DNA of 64,000 nt from Ceratodon purpureus (taxonomy: Eukaryota; Streptophyta; Bryopsida; Pseudoditrichales; Ditrichaceae). Below are positions 1 to 14,400 of the stretch, piece after piece (the stretch's first letter is position 1; every line of letters begins with the position of its first letter). The stretch lies in NCBI GenBank assembly GCA_014871385.1, contig CM026426.1, positions 695,201 to 759,200 of the forward strand, written 5' to 3'. A program made the translations under genes and the position numbers. The notes under the pieces were generated by a model. That model was not told where the DNA came from and ran no database searches. It saw nothing but the letters and a program-made list of their open reading frames with translations.

Positions 1-182
1 CATATTCTTCATCTCTTGGTATAAAATCAACTCCCACAATGCGACATTTGTAAATAATACCATAACCACCTTTAGCAAACTCTCTATTTCCATTCAAAAA
101 AACAACTTCTGATTCGAGTGAAAGAAAATGCAACAAAGATCCATTTAGCATATCTTTGTTTATGTCTTGTCTTAATCGTCAA
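1..182 (-). pseudogene. protein-kinase-like N-lobe fragment, cut by window edge
   Basis: On the minus strand an open stretch of about 60 codons contains a glycine-rich loop, AKGGYGIIYKCRI, preceded by hydrophobic residues and followed by VGVDFIPRDEEY. This resembles the nucleotide-binding loop (GxGxxG-like) and first strands of a protein kinase. A stop lies just upstream at about 183-185, so it is either an exon or a decayed piece. The rest of the kinase would lie to the left of the window. A similar loop, RGGYATIRRVRIEG, occurs in the kinase-like gene near 59.2 kb, so both may belong to one transposon-borne family. No catalytic loop is visible here. Confidence 0.4.
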
Positions 183-962
183 GGTTCAACTACTAATTTA
201 CTTAGCTCATTATCAAATCAAGTTATTATATTCATTACAAGGATATAATCAGGATGAACCAGATTTAAAATCTGAGTTATCCTATTTTTTAAATTCCATG
301 TTGCACTTCTAACCTCCTCGCTAATCAGACTTTGAAATCTTTTAGAAGAAAACTGGTTCTTCTCATATTCTAATTCATTACTAAAAATTTCAATTAGCAA
401 TATTCATTTTATATGTTTTTAATACTATTCAACCCTTTGGACATTACTACTAAAAAACATATGACGTAAACAAATTCTTAGAACAATCTTTAGACCAATT
501 TACTGTATTATTATGAAGTTGTCTAAGACGTTGTCTAAAGAACCCATCATGGTCTTTTCTTCTATAACCAGCATCATCGGTTCGAGAACATTTTTTTTCT
601 TTCTTTAGGTTTCTTGTACACCGACATCGACATAGCTAGGTCCAACTGAAAACTTGTCCAGAAGAGAAGCAAGCCAGACTCAGTGCAGAACCAAGGTGAG
701 GTGTGAATCCACAACCAACTCAGGTTTTGATTTAAATCAATCGTGGCTCCTAAGAGCATGACAGATTCTTCAGTAATTTCAACTGAACTCAAAACTTTCA
801 ACATTTCACTTTCATTAATGGTGGAAACAGTACAGTTTTGCACTCACATGCATGGCATTCTTTCGCCATCCATAACGAAGGAATATCCTGACAATCTATC
901 TTACATTCTACAACAACCTCCACAGAATCGCCTAACCTTGATATATAATTCCAATGTGCAGA
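183..962. other. flanking DNA, no gene seen
   Basis: AT-rich sequence with only short open frames and no recognisable domain. It ends at the MULE target duplication. Confidence 0.5.
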
Positions 963-971
963 GCAATCATT
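963..971. repeat. 9-bp target-site duplication, left copy (GCAATCATT)
   Basis: GCAATCATT directly abuts the left inverted repeat and is repeated exactly at 15070-15078 outside the right one. A 9-bp duplication is the hallmark of Mutator-like insertion. Confidence 0.95.
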
Positions 972-1214
972 GGAGAACGCTAAATCGCATGTAGCATTGG
1001 CGGGTCCCGCCTCCCGCCCGCCAACGTGGCGCGAACCGTTTTCCCCCCGATCCAGCGACGGGGTAATTTTCTTCGCGTCACGGAACACTACGTCGTGCTC
1101 CCCGCGAGACACTACATTTCGCGTGACACTACGGATGCGTGACACTGCCACGTCGGCAGCATCCAGAAACTGACCGCAGGAAAAAAGAAGGTGACGTCAC
1201 GATGACGAACATCT
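972..1214 (+). repeat. MULE left terminal inverted repeat (243 bp)
   Basis: Matches the reverse complement of 14827-15069 without gaps (coordinates sum to 16041), with one mismatch seen (A at 996). Homology stops at 1214, after GATGACGAACATCT. It includes two direct GTGACACT copies (1123, 1139). Confidence 0.95.
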
Positions 1215-1380
1215 ATACAACAGAGTCACGATGTCACTACAACTTCCATTCGGGCTAATTAGGGTTTAGGGTTTCGCGCACTCCATCGTCGTCTTTCTTG
1301 TCGCTGCATTGCGTGTTTGTGTGCTTCCATGTCCGTCTTTCGAATGTGTTTTTGCCTGGAGTTTATCCTTGCTTCGTACA

Positions 1381-4300
1381 ATGGAAAGTGTTAATGAGGT
1401 TGGCGTGGATAGCAAGGAAAATGTCCGTGCGCATGTTGGTTGTGATGTAGACCTAAAAACCGGAGACATACACAGACAACAGTTGTTGAGTATTGAAGAT
1501 CGGGTTCAGTGTCCCCCTCCAGGTGTCTTCGGTCCTCGTGATCTGAAGTGGGATCTGGAGTACCGCCCTCCAAGGGGAGAGCACAAGAAGAGCCATGTTG
1601 TCCAACAGTGCTTCATCCCAACAGATCGAGTTCCAGACTTTATCGAGGGTATGCAATGCGGACGCGAAGGAGCACAATGTAAATTTCGGGCCAATAAGGA
1701 GAATAGAAGACCTAACGTGTCCCGAGATGGGCCTCGGACTGCTCTCAATTTCATCAGGTACGGAACTTCTCTGCACTCTAGATTTCGTAATTGTAATATA
1801 TATATCTGCAGTCCCTCATAACCGATCGACATGACCATTCAATGTGTACTACAAACTATCCTTAGATACTGCTATCGTTGTTCATGGTTTTGGGGTGTTT
1901 GCTTTGCTTCGATGATGTAATTCTCTTTAGGGTTCACTGCCTCCATCTGTAAGGTTTAGGGTTCGGTTTAGGCCATTCACATTTCGGAGTCACTGTCACT
2001 TCAATGCCTACGTATATGTAATAGCATCTGACATTCCCCATTTCTACTGTTCTCGCAGGTATAAGTGTGAGTACGGTCCGAAGGATTACTCCAGAATAGT
2101 CAAACCTATCACTGAGGAACTTCTCCCGAAGCCACGAAAGAAGTTGCGCAAGCCAGATGTTCCTCTAGAGGGGAACTTAATAGCGCCGACCAGGAAAGCC
2201 AGAGCTAAGCGAGGGAAGGGTGCCGACGCCAGAAAGCCGCCTCGTAGATTTAAGTCAAAGACACCTGCGACCCATGGCGATGCCATGGATTGGATGGTGG
2301 AAAATCCTGCAGAAGAACCGAAGAAGCGGAACTCTGGGAAAACGAAGAAATGCTCCGACAAAGGTAGTGTGGGTAATGCAGGAGATGCAGGTTGTTGCAG
2401 TTCCATTATCCCGGACTTGAATGAGCTCCCGGAAGTGATCGATCCTGATGTGCCACTTCCGAAGGTAGTGAAAAAACGTGGTCCGCGGAAGAAGAAGTTT
2501 GATTCAGAAAACCCCGTCGGCTCTCTTGCTGGTGCCAGTGTCACAGGCATAGAGGACGCTCCTAAACCCCCAAAAGCCCGTTCTGCAAGGAAGAAAAAGG
2601 TCATAAACGTTCCCAGCTGTGACACTAACATGGACTGCCCAGGTACGCATACACTGCCGGGGGGAGAGGAGATCGGCGCTTCCATGAGTGTCATTGGGGA
2701 GTCCTCTACGTCTGGTTTAGGCGGGGTTCTACCTCAGGTCGAATCCTGTATCGGACCAACCCCAGGGGTCATTCATTTACCGGAGTCGCGGCCACCCGCG
2801 ACCAGGAAGTCACGTAAGGTTGCAAAGAAGAAGTCAGTGCCCAAGATACCTGCCGCTTGTAATGAGGCACAGAAAGTATTACCCGAGGGCTCCCTTAATG
2901 TGGACGCAGGACAGTCTGCGACAGGCGACATCGGACCGATGTTGTCTGCCCTCTGTGACACTGCTGGGGGACCGACATCCACTGCAGACTGTTCAGGGGA
3001 GGTCGTGGATCCGGAGGAGGCACCCTCTTTTGACCTGTTAACTGGGAAACGAGGCAGCACTACAAGTAGTCAACAACGGCCAAAGGGAGTGAGAGACTCA
3101 AAAAAAAAATGGGGAGGGTCCATCAAGAGAGGATGTCTCGCACAGTTTACAGTGAAGAGTCTTATGTACCTGCCGCATGTTTCTGAAATCAGCATTCTGC
3201 AGGAAAAACATGTCAATTGCGATGGCTTAGTTGTGCATGGAGGTATGAAGGTTGGAGACAGAAGCGCGTTCTCTGCACATCTATCTCCGGAAATCCGTGC
3301 TTTTGTAGAGGACTGTCTGAGAAGAAAGGATACAGTCAGCCAGATAATGAGGAAGCACTTGGATATGCTGAAGAAATACAAGGCAGAGGGCAGGGACATC
3401 ACACGGGATTTGTTACTAAGCACGAAGGACATCCGTAATATATCCGGCAAGCTCGCTCAAGAAACCTACATGCTGCACAAGAACGACGCACAGAGTGTGA
3501 GAATGTGGGTGCAAAGAAACCCTGACAAAGTGTTTCACTATACCGAGTCCAATCAACATAAACCAGTGCAAGTGCCAGGCGAACTAAATGGTCAAAATAT
3601 GCCCTTCACTATAGGGATTCAGACACAGTGGCAGAAAGAAATGATGCTCCAACATGGACACCGTGGAGGAATCTCTGTGGACGCCACATTTGGAACTAAT
3701 GATAAAAAGGTACGATATCCACTGTGACCAACAATTTAAATTCAATGGGATTTCTTGTAGAGGATCCTGTGCCGTTTAACAAGGTGGACTGTATCACTCC
3801 CTGTGGGTTAGTGACATTGGGAGTTAACCACCTGTTGTTGGCCCAAAATACTGTGACACTGGCATTGAACCTAACATTCTTTTATTGTTCCATGGTGCAG
3901 TTTCCATTATATACTCTAATGGTCTTCGACGAGTGGCACAACGGTGTTCCGGTTGCTTTCATCCTGACTTCGAAATGTGCGGAAGCGGATTTGAAGCCCT
4001 GGATGAAATCTTTGAACGATAGGATGACCGCTGAAAAGCCGGACTGGAAACCTTCGGCATTCATAGTGGACTGTGCCCAGGGAGAGATTAATGCCATCAA
4101 GTAAGTAAACTGTTGACCAATAACCTAGAAGATTACATGTTTCTCTTTGCGTTATGTTTGATACCCGTAGTGTCACTGATTACATTTGTAACCATACGTA
4201 CTCTTGTGACACTAAGAACTACGGACAATGTCCTCGCAGTGATACATGGCCCGAGACCGCCATTTTCCTTTGCCTGTGGCATGTGCGTCGTGCATGGCAA

Positions 4301-5395
4301 AAGAATGCCTGTTACAAGATCGCTGATTTGCCAACAAGAGCCGCCGTCCTCAAGGAATTGGGGTTGCTCATGTATGATCGCACGTCTCCACCGGGAGACG
4401 ATAGCAAGTCCTGGGCCGAGTTGAAGATCGATGAATTAGAGAAGAAGTACCCAAAGGAGTCCGAGTTTTGGGAATATATGAGGACACAATGGCTGGATAA
4501 GGTGCATATGTGGGTAGTTGGGTACAGGAATCTAAAATACTGCGGACAGGACACGAACGCAGCCATAGAAGGGTACCACGGTTTTACAAAGTCAATTCTG
4601 AGGTCTGAGAGGAGCAGAATGACAGGTCGCCGGGTGGACTGGTGTATCACTGCACTAACGGAAGACGTCGTCGATCATTACTGGTATAAGGATTTACGGA
4701 AAGAGAAGGGTTTCATTGACAACAAGAAGTTGCAGGACTGTGTGGTTGACTCTATTCTCAAGGCCCGCGCAATCCCAGATGAGGACGTGACACTACCAGC
4801 CGAGGATGGTGACACTGCGATGGTGACGTCGACGTCACATCGGCATCTGAGGTACACTGTGCATAACCCGGGCTCCGAGTGGGGCCTGTGCACCTGCGTT
4901 TGGGCTCAGCGCGGGAACATGTGTAAGCACCATGTGAAAGTCGTACTTATGATGCACCCAGAAATTGCTGAAGGGACCATTGCACGTTATTGCGGTCGTC
5001 TAGCCGGAAACATCAACGGCGGTCTACGTCAACTTCTTACTCCGCAACGAGTGCAACCCCCATCCTTCGCAGAGGCAGAGACACCCTACTCCCCTGTGAA
5101 GCCATCGCCCGTGAGACCAGTGTCACAAGATTTACCAGAAATGTTGAGTCAACAGGTTAATAGTCTCGCTGCGGAGGTGGCTGGTGACACTGTTCTGATG
5201 GAGCATCTTCTCGCAGAATTCAATTTGACTCTAGGGAGAATTCGAAGATTAAAAGCCGAAATAAAATCCGGTGTTGTGCATCCTATGGAGGGAACTCCTG
5301 TGTTTGTGCCCGTGGACGATGGGCAGGGGTTCAAACTGGCTCGGAGGAGAGATTTTCTTGAAAAACCTCATAAACATGTCGTCAGGCGTCTTTAG
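1381..5395 (+). CDS. MULE transposase (four exons, DDE plus SWIM zinc finger)
   Basis: Proposed exons are 1381-1757, 2059-3709, 3901-4100 and 4240-5395. All junctions are GT-AG and phases match, giving 3384 nt (1127 aa). The N-terminal third is basic and lysine/proline-rich, with a RYKCEYG patch across the first junction. The catalytic core has SVDATFGTN (first Asp, end of exon 2), FIVDCAQGEINAI (second Asp, exon 3), LCLWHVRRAW (start of exon 4) and the expected Glu in TNAAIEGYHGFTK. A SWIM finger follows, CTCVWAQRGNMCKHH (CxCxnCxH). This order is that of MURA-type transposases, which bind TIRs and catalyse cut-and-paste. The C-terminus has a short coiled-coil-like segment. Start: the ATG at 1381 opens the frame and lies 0.17 kb inside the TIR boundary. 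No inactivating lesion was seen. Confidence 0.88.
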
Positions 5396-8300
5396 AGTAC
5401 TGTATGCCGTACGTGGATACTGTACGAGCTGCAGTACAAGCTTCTCGAGCACTCTTCTAGTAGGTGGGTTCCTTATTTTCACCACTGCCTTGACGTTCTT
5501 CAATCTCGCGTGGTGTTTTCCGGTTATTGTTCGTAGTGCGTCCATTCAGTTTAAGATTGCGTATCCTTGTCGGAAGGATGCCTCGCTTTGGGTTTGTTTT
5601 TGCAGTCGAAGTATCGGAGGAGATACTCTGGCTGGTTCTGTTCCTCTCTGTTATGTGGGCTTCGGTGTTAATTATTAGGGGTTCGCAGAGTAGGGTTTCC
5701 TCGACGCGAAGTTCTAAGGGCGTCAGGGTCCCGTCATGGAGTTCAGGAAGGGCGGGAACGAAGACTGTACGACGTCAAGTGGAGTCCCAGGGAGGTAGGC
5801 GTGCCAACGGGGTTCATATTGCGACTATTCCAACGGACCAGGCGGGCAATGGGAGAATGCACAAGGGAGTTTCGAAAGAAACAGAGCAAGACAGCGTCAT
5901 CAATCTGCAGGGAGAGAACAACTGGATTCTTGAGCAATTTTATGGGGGAATGTGCGACGAGGAATTCCATAATATGAGTGCATTTAGCACGTAGGTCCGG
6001 GATATGTGGAGGCGATTACGCGTTATCGTTCACGGATGCCCCGTCCCCGTTAGTGACACTGGGATGTAGGTGCAATTAGTTCCGTATCTCCTTGATGTAT
6101 TTTGAACATATCAATTCACGAGAACTTGCATCCACGCTCAGTGTACCATGACTCATTTCTACCAGTCTCTTCTATCATCCCTAATTACATTGCGAGTGGC
6201 AGAGAACTCTGTCTCGTCTTAGGTTTTTCCTTTCTGGTATAAAAATACCAAAATGCAAGTTCCGTGAAACCATTTCAATAATTCTCTACAACGTTATATC
6301 TATGTCCAAGCCTTGGAACCTACTGTAAGTGTCTCCCGGATGTTCTGAACACCATTCTCATTATATTTAATATGACCGTCAGTGTCACGGAAACAGTACG
6401 TTTAAGTATCCCACTGCCTTCCGAGCAATACAATGTCCCGGTCTGTACTGTGGAACTGTAATGGAGCCTAAGGAGAAGAGAGATATGTGGAAACACCTGA
6501 CAAAGGACAAGAAAGAACATTCCAAATTAAATCCAAAAATTTGAGTAGTTCCTGACTTTTCGAATGCATTCTACGCGAAATGGATCTAACTTAGCAATAC
6601 ATAATCTCGCGTGATAGCCATGAGAACCTGACCCTTAGTAACTTGCCATAAGTCTGTCTTAGATAAACCTGTTTGTTGACAAGAACATTTCATGAAGATG
6701 AATAAAGTAGGCCTTTATTTCACTCATGATAATTGTTTAGGGCAAGTAGAAAGAAGTTACTATATGAAATTGTGAGAGAAGGTCTTTGTCTTAGTGTACA
6801 TACCTTTTTCCATGCGTAGTGGAAAGTCTTTAGCTACTTTTTTTAGTCCTTCAATATTTTAAATACGCTTAAATTAAAAATTCTATTTGTAAACAAGAAT
6901 TGGTTACTTTTCGATTCGACAATGCAATGTCTCCATTTCGGTACTATTGATTCATATTCCAACAAAAGTATAATACATCTACTATAATCGTGTATAAAGA
7001 ATTTTTTTGAGTAAGGAAACCACATATAAAGAGAGAAAATATCAATACGAAATGTCTTATTAAGCAATAAATATATGATGACAAATTAATACCGTAAGGA
7101 ATAACGGCACAATTTTAAAAAAAATTCCTTCGTAAGTAAATTAATTGTTATTTAAGATGTTAAAATATTTGGTTTTACCACCCATCAAGTCATGAAATTG
7201 CGAGTACTCCATAGTGATTTTAAAGATGAATTTCTTCATGATCTTAATATAAAGAATATATAATCATGTCCAAATTTCAATTTATTAATAAATGAAACCA
7301 AATTTTGAGAGAAAAAACATTCCTATAAATGGCTATCATGAGCAATAAAGAAGACGACGATAAATTAATACACTAGGTAATAACAAAAACATTATTAAGA
7401 ACGTTCCTTCTTAAATAAACTATTTGTATAATTAAGATGAATGAACCTTTTCCTCCCCAAATACAATAAATCCGACAAGTGCGTGGTACGTGTACTGTGT
7501 GATTTTTAAGATGAAGTTCTCTTCAATTAAGCCGGATAAAAAGGGGAAATCGGAACCGACGTTTCGTAATGAAACAAAACCGAATTATAGGGCATTGTAA
7601 GAGACGTGTTCGCAAATGATATGATTGCGGTTACATGTGGCAAGTTCACGTGTATACATATGAAAATAACTATAATTTTAAAGCAGTCATGATGTAGGGC
7701 ATCAGAGTGTGCCAACATCAAATTACAATAAATAATTACTACGAAAGGAAGGGAAGGGAAGTGACACGAAGAAATCAAGAGGGTTTATATGGCACCTGCC
7801 TTTTAACTTCTCATTCGTGACACTAATTCACGACAAAAATATTGATTCTAATGACGGTACCTTAGGATCGGAACTGAAACTATTCGGATGATGGAGTTCG
7901 ATGTCTGGCCCTCGCTATGTCAAAATCCGTAACTGCAGTGAGGTCAGTGTCACACGTATTCAGGCGGAATCACACTCTGTGACTATGGAAGAACAGTGTC
8001 ACGGAAACTGAGCATTACTGGAACACCAGTGAAGTGTGTCGTAGTCAACGGCTTTTCTGTCCTTTGTCCACAATACGAACTGGGGAAATACAGTAAAGCA
8101 GTAAAAGCACAACTTCTGAGACAGTATATGAAGCCGCGGAAAAACTTTGGCCACTACTAGGTACAGTCTAGTAAACATCCATTACCGGTTACAAAAATAA
8201 AATGAAACCCGTTATCGTAAGGGGAAAAAAGTATTTTACACTTCTAGATATTCATAGAATGAGTGCCAATGACCTTGGAAGCGCAGGTTCACACCGGTCC

Positions 8301-8482
8301 CTCAGATTAAGTATACGTGGCATTAGGTCGCCAACTACACTGTGACACTGCCTACTCAATGTCTACACCAAGGTAACTCTTCATCTCCCTGAACATACAG
8401 TAACTGAATCTAAATGTCAATTGACACTGAACTCGGCGTATCACTCTCCCTTCCTTTGCTTCTTTTCATCATCGAAGCTGAA
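5396..8482. other. MULE internal spacer between convergent genes
   Basis: AT-rich intergenic DNA holding the 3' sides of both MULE genes. A 155-codon open frame at 5527-5994 (+) encodes a hydrophobic start followed by a polar tail; it matches nothing I recognise and may be chance or a small accessory gene. The rest (6000-8480) has only short frames. GTGACACT copies occur at 6053, 6381, 7817, 7946, 7995 and 8342. Confidence 0.5.
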
Positions 8483-11400
8483 TTAGTCGTCATCGGTATC
8501 AGAGGATTTCTCGGGCGACTCCTGGGGGATGCACATGGGAGCCTTGTATCGTGCATCACGACGACTTGGGTCCAATTCTCTAGCCAGCAGTGATAGTATT
8601 TGAATGTTTATGTCCTTTGTCTTGAAGCGCTCCAGAAGTTTCTCCTTCAGTCGCTCCTCTCTGTCATCTGCATTCACAGCGTGGAACTACATGGCAATTC
8701 CGGTTAGGACCTCCTGTAATCAGTGTGCGTTGGTTAAGTAATTACAACATGAAATGAGTAAATGACTAATTTCAAAGAGACAAAGACTAAGATGAAGCAC
8801 CTTCAGATACAGCAGTGCGTTCCGGACCGTATGGTGGCCACATTCGTAATTGCCCGGCTGTTGAATGACGTCGACATCGACTATGGGTACGTCGTAGAAG
8901 TCAACTCCACGTAAGCGCTGCCAAGCTCTGCAGATACTCCTCACAAACTCTGCATCTTTGACCCTTGGGTCGTGACACTGCCCTTTATATGAGTCGAAGT
9001 GTATAACTCTGGAATACTGGAAAACCAACAGTGACCAGTGGTCATTACCAACCCAGGGGACGAGGATTTCCTTCACTTGATGGATCTGCACCGGGTTCGG
9101 TGGCTGTAAGTAGATTTTAGCCCACCTCTCTAGTGTAGTGCTCCCTTTGACGACGCTCTGGAGACAAGAACTCACACGAGAGGTGACAAGATGTATTTCA
9201 TGCCGACCTATGCTAGGATACTGGAAGTAAAACCTAGACATAACAAAGTCAACTATATCATTTCCTAGTCTGGTGCGTACCCGCTTGAGGTCCTGAATGG
9301 CTGCAAATTTAACTTCCAGCTCCTTCCCTTTCTCATTGAAGAAAATGACACATTCAGCACCGTCTTTCTTCCCGTTACGACCAGGGATCGCCATGAGTAG
9401 ATTGTCTATTTGCAGGCTCTTGTACGCGTCTGGTATGTTCATGATCCTGAGGTCTCCCATCGGAACTATAGAACAGTCCGGCCATGGCTCTGTCATTGAC
9501 CCCCCCGTTTTTTTGGGTGCCAGCAGCGCCGTTCCCATCGAAGGAAGTGGAGAAACATCGTGCTCCTGTGAATCCGCTGCAATTGATAGGATATGCAGAT
9601 CCGTGACGAACTCCTGTCCTGTCTCACGCTCTTCATCGAAGAGCTTGCTTAGATTCCTCACAGTGGAGGTGTCGTCCTGTAAAGAACCGGATCCGGTACT
9701 GATAGAAGTCACAATCGATACTCCTTTGTAAGGAGTGAGAAGCGACTCTCTGGCGGATTCCTTTACCCACTGTCCGAAGCTAGGGTCCTGAGAAAATACA
9801 GACCCATCCATAGCCATATCCTTACCTGAGTGAGCCGTGTTTTGAAACTGGCTTAGAGTCAGAAGCGGGTCAGGTGTTGGTGATTCCCCCTGATCGAGTA
9901 GGTCCCTTATCTCGGGGAAAACCGGTGGAGGAGCTTCAACCTGCGAAGAGCTCACCGTAACTCTGAACTCATCCCCCACTTTGAAATCACCTTCGACTCC
10001 TTCATCTTGTAACGTCTCCGAGTAAGAGTGAGTACTGTCACCGTCTCCCTTTATGTCATCGGAGAGCTTTTGTTCCTTTCCTACGCAAACGGGCTCCGTC
10101 TCTACGACAGTACAGAAAGTTGGTTCCCCTAAAGTTCTGTCGCAGTTGTGGAGATCCTCAAACACCGCTGTCACTACGTCTGGATCCCGTGCAGTCTCCC
10201 TAATTTTCTCCGTGACACTGGATGATGCAGTTTGGGTAACGGGCCCTGTAACACCATCGGATTCCGTTAATGGTTCTCCACTGGTTATCCGGTGCGCTGT
10301 AACTTCAAACAGTTGTAATTCATCGGCCACGACTCCTGCCAGAGTGTAATTGGCTGCCCGCTGTACATCCTTGACCGTTTCCGCTGGCCCATCTTCATCC
10401 ACCTCAGGTGTATCATGCTTCACCTCAAACACCGCTGGACCCTCCTGTGTTTGTCCAGTGTAAGAAAGGCCAGCTTCTTCTCCATTAACCAACCCTGTGA
10501 CACTGTCTACATCATTCCGTGACACAACAGGATCTGTGACAGAAGCTGTTTCTGGGCCAGCTCGTCCGCAGTCCTTGTTGAGAGGTATCATGGACTGTTC
10601 ATCCGCAGTGTCACTATTCGGTACGTGGATTTTGTCATTAAGCGTAACCTGCGTATCCACCGCAGTTGTCGTGTCAATTTTGCCCACTTCTTCCAGTGAC
10701 ACTGAGTTCGCTCCGGTCTTCTCCATTTCCGCTGCGCAGCGTCTCCAATGGTAATCGTCCTCAACCCGAATCGCAACCCCAACGTCCTGGACAATTCCTT
10801 GCATCTTCAGGTGGATTGCAGCTACTCTAGGTGTCCAGTTCGGCGTTAGAGAAGTCGGCACCCAACCGATGTCGTGCTCTTCCCTTACACGCAGAGTCAG
10901 TCTCCAATTCCTTGTGTGCTCTGACCAATGCGACTGGTCAACTGTTTCCCATGCTCTAACAAAGTCCAGGGGTTGGCAAACTGCAAAGTCCTGTACCGCT
11001 CTCATCTGCACGTTGAGACACCATCGGAGAATTGCGTTCACAACATCTGCAGCTCCTCCATCAGCCACATCAGATATCTGCTTCGATGCAGTGTCACGCA
11101 TCGATTCTCCCAATGCAAATGCCAAGTTCGCATACTGGTATTCCCCTTCTTCGATAAACAGAGTCAACGCTTTCTTTAGCCTCCATGGTTGGGTACATTC
11201 CTCGCGAATCATGGCATCCCCTATCCCATATGTCGGACATGTCAACTGCCTGAACAGTCCGTACTCATTCCGGAAAAGGGTACGGAATACGTAGAGTAGA
11301 GGTTCTGCTTCCATGGGGTCAATCCTTGCTGATTGAAGCACAGCCCTGACTTCCTTCGCCTCCGCCACTGTTGCAACACGCATGGGTATTAGAATATAAT

Positions 11401-14400
11401 GTGAATTTGTCCACCACCATAGCGTATTGTGAGTATCTATCGACGCATGAACCATTACATAGAGCGACGTGGCATTCGATACTTACCGTCGTGTCGCCAA
11501 GGTAACGTTGGTAGTTTGAGGAATATGTCGTCCCATTCACAGAAGATGCGCCAGAAAGGGCACCAACCCCAGCGAACCTCTTCCACCAGTCGCCCATTTT
11601 TCGAACTGAAATCAACTCCCCCCCTACGTATCAGGTCTTCCTTCCTCCCTGTGAGCGCGGCCTTGTACTCCTTTAGATTCTCCGTGTACACTGCGTAGTC
11701 GAGTGTCCACTGCAGGTACATTTGCAACCCCTCCAATTCGCCGTAGGGCTGGTCATTCTCAACGGACTGTACTAATGAATCAATTGAAGCAGTGATTGCT
11801 TCAACTAACTTAGCGGGGAGTGGGTTTGCCTTGTCACCCTGCAGGTCAAGATCAATTACACCTAACAGATGATTAGACCGTGACACTGATATCCTATCTC
11901 GGACCTACTTTTTCCATAGTGTCACAAGGTATCAGGTAACTGCGATATTAACAGAAGAGGACGACGCAACGAAAGTTTTCGGATAATATACCTTTCTGCG
12001 TATCCACCAATAAGCACACCTCATTAGCTTGTCTTTAAATTCGTCTGTCTTCACGGCTGCACTCCACCTCGCCACGAAGTCTTCTCCGCTACGTGATTCC
12101 CAACTCCAGGGCAATGTCACCTGCCCCTCAAACTGCCGGAGGAGGTACAACGAAGGCATTTGAGGTTCTGGAGGGCAGATGGGCTCGGCTAGGTCTTCCA
12201 GTAGATCTTCGTTATTTCTACAGAAACGGTCGATATGGCTCCGTTCCAATTCTGATAATAGTCTTGCCCTCTCCCTGAAGCGCTCCTCGACGAGGGGTTG
12301 ATAACTGAAAGGCAATGGACAACCCTTACCCTCGGCCCAGAAGCCCAGAATTTCTTTGTTCGTGCTCCATTCCTCCTTTGACACCACCATCGCTGGAAGC
12401 TTCTCCTCCATGACCTCAGGCGAACTCGACTCTGCGTGGTTTAGTCCGCATCGCAGAACATGGCTGTCCTCGTCCATCGCCACAGGGCTGTGACACTGCA
12501 TAGACAAGGCAGTGTTACAAGGTCCCTGGAAATTGAATTTCACAGGAATTCCATCCGCCCCCGTAGTTCCCCCCTTCGTGTCAGCAGTAATTGGAGCATT
12601 CGGGAGCACATTAGGGAACGTCAGAGATCTAGGCGTTATCGTTTGTACAATTCTGCCTCTGGTGACACTAGAGACGGGCAACCTGAACCTATCGCGAAGA
12701 ATCGAAATGGCCCTCGCTTTACTAAGTACAGAGTCCGTTAAGTTTGGACATACCTCTACAGTGTTCCCGTTAATATCCCCCGTCACTTCATTGACCCGAG
12801 AAGCCGGCGGTGGCCGCATGGAGACGTGGAAGGAGTCGTCTTCTGGGGGAGCCTTTCTCTTACCGAGACCAACGGCTGGTGCCCTTGTAACGCGTGGACC
12901 CGTACGTGCTCCTCGTACCTGGACCTCCAAAGAGTCTTGTCGATCCTTCTTAATGTTCTTCACTGCCTCGATCTGTGCTCCTATGTCGGTTTTCGGCGCC
13001 TTTTTCTTCGTTGAGGCGACATCCAAACCTTGCACACCTTTGCACCCATCTCTTGCAGGTCCGGGAGGAGGTTTGCGCTTCATATTCCGCGCACCTCCAG
13101 CACCAGTCTTCTCTTCTTTCCCTCCCTTCACAGGTGAGTTCTTCGGTGGAGGGGCCTCCCCACAGAACAGATCGGGGGGAGGCGTGGTGGTCCTCGTGCT
13201 TTTCCCGACTCCATTCGGCGCTACATCTAGGTCTTCGTCGTCTTCCATATTCTTCAGATCACCCGCTTCTTCGTCCCCCTCGTTGCCGTCTTCATCCACG
13301 ACTGCCCTTGTTGGATCATTATGCCCTAGTGTCACAGAGTGCCCCTTCACTGATCCGGACCCTAAACCTGTAGACCCTCCCTTCTTCTTACACAATATCT
13401 CCACCTTCTTACCCTCTCCCTGTTTGAAGTCGGGATATGGAAGTAGTAGAGCCTTCCTCCCATCAGGGTACCTAGCCTCCGGACAACCCTCAACAAATCG
13501 GTGCCGGTTAAGCATCATCTTATTAGAGAAATGATTGGAACCACAATGGATACACACAAAGTACTTTCGATTTGACGTTGGCTTCCTCCCACCCTTGCTC
13601 ATTGTCGCGAATTCCACTATCAATTCGTCCACTCGCTCCTGGCTGGGGTACGTGACATTGTAGTCCTTCCCGTAGAGGACAACTCTCAGTGTCACTGGCT
13701 CGGGCTCCATGTCTTCGGCTCTGAAGATATCACAGTCTGCTCCACAGAGTGCACACCTTTCCTGTCCCAAAGTTATGAATCTAAATCTGTTTCTCCACCC
13801 GATTACAGAACCGCACCCTCCCACACAGTAAACCACTGAGAAGTACCACTCCTCCTCTCCAAATGTAACCTGATCCCTATAGGAAAACAGCAAGGACAAG
13901 CAGCGGGTAAGAAATAAAATCGAAAAAAGCGAGACATGAATGGGCCATAGGGGCGAGGTAGATGTACTAACCCTAAACCCTGAAGACAGAGATGACGGTT
14001 TGCACATTCTATACATACTGGATACAAACACGAGGGTCCCCGGAATTCATAATCCTGAACCCGCAAAAGCCAGAACGAAGTGACCCTAAACCACCCGCAT
14101 TGTGTCACGACAGGACATAACTCAGAAACATATGCATTCCGAATTGTATCGGAAATGGCGGGGGCTTCCCGTGTGCTGTAGCAGAGCTAAATGTAAGCGC
14201 AATCACCCCTACGACGTCAAAGTAAGAATTACGGACAGGAACTTCCGCACTCCACGAAAAAACAGAGTTTAGGGCGTTTACCTCGGGATGCTCCAGTAGC
14301 GGAACGCAGGGTCTGTAGCTGCGCTAACGTCGCTCCTTCTGATCACTCTTACGTTAGAAAGAACAGCATGTGGACCTCCCATGTCGTCGACAATAGAAAC

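Noticed and set aside
12512..13534. 340-codon plus-strand frame
   Set aside because: Antisense to the large exon of the zinc-finger/Ulp1 gene, whose splice phases and motifs support the minus strand.
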